Shown here: positions 14,320-15,833 of the stretch, piece after piece
Layout: each line of letters starts with the position of its first letter
Numbering within the stretch: the stretch's first letter is position 1
NCBI GenBank assembly: GCA_031266615.1
Contig: JAISAR010000087.1
Coordinates: forward strand, 1-15,833
Origin: Rickettsiales bacterium
Lineage (GTDB): Bacteria > Pseudomonadota > Alphaproteobacteria > Rickettsiales > Anaplasmataceae
DNA: 15,833 bases
Reading direction: 5' to 3'
Translations under genes and position numbers: made by a program
The notes under the pieces: model-generated
What the model saw: only the letters and a program-made list of their open reading frames with translations
Told to the model about the DNA's origin: nothing
Database searches by the model: none

Positions 14320-15494
14320 TAAGCTGCACACTGTTGATTACCACAGCATTGATTTATTGCTACATCAACAAGATACCCCGTTACACAACCTATCACAGCA
14401 CCAGCAATTCCTGATAATACAGCCGTTGCAATCACTCCAATAGCAGCAATTTCAGGTATAATGCTCATTGCAGCAAGCGTTGCTCCTACAGCACCAAACA
14501 ATAACGCTGGAACTATAATTATCCATCTTCCTCCTGAAATAGGATCAACACCTGCATCCAATAGTAATTTTTCAATTTCAATATCATGGTCAGTTTCTAC
14601 GCTCTTATCCTTGACAATATGATATAACATCAAACCTTTTGTTTTATCAGATAAGTGCGGTAATAGTACTTCCACCGCACTCTTATTATATTTTATGATT
14701 GTGGTAGGTTTTAACTTTTCAGCTTTGGCTCCATGTTCAAGAAGCACCTTAGCAATATCAATTTTGTTTTTTCTTAAAGCATAATGCAGTGGTGGATGAA
14801 AGGCACCATGCACGTTAGGATCTGCTCCGTACTTTAAAAGCAAATTTACAACATCAAGATTGCCTAGTTTACACGCAAGACATAAAGGAGTAACACGATT
14901 AATTTTATCCATAATATTCACATCTATAATTGATGTTGAGCTGTCAGCACTATATTTTGATAAAACTTCTTCGAGAAGTTCTCTCCAACCGGGTTTGGAG
15001 TTGTCGCAAGAATTTCTTACAATACGGTGCAATATTGATTCGTAAGTAAAACCGTTAATTTTGATTTGTGCGTTGATGTTTTGAACTTGTTTTAACAGAG
15101 CTTTTGTTCTAGTTAGGTCTTGACGGGAAAGAGCGTTGAACAAGTCTTCCTCTTCTTTACTTGAATACGAACAGAACCATTCTTTGGGCCAACCATCAGC
15201 CCAATCATTTTTACTTGAATACGAACCGTGCCATTTTTTGTACCAATCATCATTAGGATATTGTCTGATGAATTCTTCCTCCTTGGTTTCGCCCGTTAAT
15301 ATTCTATATGCTGCTATTATTTCCTGAAATTTTTCTGTTGCTATATTTCGCGCTTCTTCGCTTTCATTTTGGTCCCGTTTATCAGAGTGCCATTTCCGTA
15401 TGAGTGTACGATATGCTGTCTTAATATCATCTGTGCTTGCACTTTCTGGTAACCCTAATACTTTAAACGCTTCTTTACGTGTTTCTGGAATCAT
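14319..15494 (-). CDS. J-domain / ankyrin-repeat / membrane protein with HSD in place of HPD
   Basis: From the ATG at 15494 the protein has 391 residues. That start is backed by AAGGGG five bases upstream; the frame itself opens at 15584. Residues 8-68 are a DnaJ-like J domain ('EAFKVLGLPESASTDDIKTA' ... 'KFQEIIAAYRIL'). The loop tripeptide is His36-Ser37-Asp38 instead of HPD, which normally triggers DnaK/Hsp70 ATPase, so co-chaperone activity may be lost. Residues 82-113 hold a tandem 18-residue W-rich repeat ('SYSSK' twice). Ankyrin repeats follow: degenerate at about 114-190, clear at 199-227 ('TPLCLACKLGNLDVVNLLLK') and 232-260, degenerate at 285-317. The end is hydrophobic (about 324-343 and 345-376), Gly/Ala-rich, with a Cys-containing tail ('QCCGNQQC'). 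No signal peptide is seen. Repeats flank the gene. A secreted, membrane-inserting host effector is plausible inference; a bacterial inner-membrane adaptor is the alternative. Confidence 0.88.
   Translation of the reverse strand: MIPETRKEAFKVLGLPESASTDDIKTAYRTLIRKWHSDKRDQNESEEARNIATEKFQEIIAAYRILTGETKEEEFIRQYPNDDWYKKWHGSYSSKNDWADGWPKEWFCSYSSKEEEDLFNALSRQDLTRTKALLKQVQNINAQIKINGFTYESILHRIVRNSCDNSKPGWRELLEEVLSKYSADSSTSIIDVNIMDKINRVTPLCLACKLGNLDVVNLLLKYGADPNVHGAFHPPLHYALRKNKIDIAKVLLEHGAKAEKLKPTTIIKYNKSAVEVLLPHLSDKTKGLMLYHIVKDKSVETDHDIEIEKLLLDAGVDPISGGRWIIIVPALLFGAVGATLAAMSIIPEIAAIGVIATAVLSGIAGAVIGCVTGYLVDVAINQCCGNQQCAA
15156..15226. repeat. 54-base tandem repeat inside the J-domain/ankyrin gene
   Basis: 'tttacttgaatacgaac' occurs at 15156-15172 and 15210-15226, exactly 54 bases (18 codons) apart. 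It encodes the twice-repeated 'SYSSK' segment with flanking tryptophans. A recent in-frame duplication is the simplest reading. Confidence 0.75.
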
Positions 15495-15602
15495 ACCACC
15501 CCTTAGTCGAATTAATTTAGCATAATGTATTATTAGTTTAGCAAGGTTACTCAAGAAATGCAAGTAAATTGATTTGGTGAGCATAAAAGTAGCTGTTAAA
15601 AC

Positions 15603-15656
15603 ACAGCATTTTCGATGGGATTACGTGAAGGCTGGATTCCAAACTGGAATGACACC
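15603..15656. repeat. Palindromic repeat unit related to that at 93-153
   Basis: 'acagcattttc' followed after a gap by 'ctgga' and 'atgacacc' repeats the order seen at 93-153. The inner palindrome differs: 'attcca' (15636-15641) pairs with 'tggaat' (15645-15650) around three bases. It lies about 110 bases upstream of the J-domain/ankyrin start. Confidence 0.6.
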
Positions 15657-15676
15657 TTCTTACTTAGTTTATGTTA

Positions 15677-15715
15677 GCTATAATATTTAAGAAATTTACT
15701 AAATGGAGAAAAAAG
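15677..15715. repeat. Dispersed repeat, copy 2
   Basis: 'gctataatatttaagaaa' continues into 'tttactaaatgg'. The right part matches 12517-12545; the left 22 bases (15677-15698) recur exactly at 15809-15830. Confidence 0.7.
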
Positions 15716-15808
15716 CAAAAGAAGCCCTGGTCAGTATTTATTTTCAGTATTGGCGTTTTTATGTCTTAAACGCTGCAATTTAGCTGCTTTTAAACGCAAC
15801 TAGTCTAA

Positions 15809-15833
15809 GCTATAATATTTAAGAAATTTACCA
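15809..15833. repeat. Dispersed repeat, copy 3, cut by the window end
   Basis: The first 22 bases are identical to 15677-15698, a direct repeat 132 bases downstream. The sequence between the two copies (15716-15808) contains no gene. Confidence 0.65.

Overview
The window comes from an AT-rich alphaproteobacterial endosymbiont, almost certainly Wolbachia (Anaplasmataceae, Rickettsiales). Three things point there. The housekeeping proteins are of alphaproteobacterial type. There is a Wsp/P44/Msp2-type surface antigen and an ankyrin-repeat protein. The gaps hold short palindromic repeats built on 'cccagtg...cactggg' and a 'ttaagaaatttactaaatgg' repeat, a style I associate with Wolbachia. Strain and supergroup cannot be told from this sequence.

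Layout. 1-306: gene-free palindromic repeats. 307-738 (-): small charged membrane protein, divergent from aspS (937-2739, +), with a convincing promoter on each side of the gap. An MHS-type MFS transporter follows aspS (2770-4032, +). The thrS-infC pair lies on the minus strand (6561-4651 and 4647-4138); infC is translated from a TTG codon three bases after the thrS stop. 6562-7078 is a gene-poor gap with a possible structured RNA and a small open remnant. It is followed on the plus strand by bacterioferritin and SURF1, which are virtually contiguous. On the minus strand lie a peroxiredoxin-like thioredoxin-fold gene and a KefB-type antiporter, five bases apart. tmk (+) overlaps tail-to-tail with the Wsp-family outer membrane gene (-). 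12097-12707 is a decayed, repeat-rich gap with a C-terminal gene remnant. fabI and nuoI (-) come next. The window ends with a DnaJ-like/ankyrin/transmembrane protein (-) flanked by repeats.

How the genes work together. Most of the window is core metabolism: aminoacylation and initiation (AspRS, ThrRS, IF3), respiration (NuoI, SURF1), fatty-acid and dTTP synthesis (FabI, Tmk), and iron, redox and ion handling (bacterioferritin, thioredoxin-fold protein, KefB). Their order is scrambled relative to free-living bacteria, as expected for a reduced, repeat-rich genome. The two genes most likely to face the host are the Wsp paralogue and the J-domain/ankyrin protein.

Best leads: (1) the J-domain/ankyrin/membrane protein, whose catalytic HPD tripeptide reads HSD; (2) nested complementarity at 6675-6826 upstream of thrS, a possible small RNA or leader; (3) a bacterioferritin with an intact ferroxidase centre but Leu at the haem-ligand Met position; (4) a near-identical 21-base motif in the same orientation upstream of both bfr and fabI; (5) infC starting with TTG. 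No CRISPR, tRNA, rRNA or intact transposase was seen.
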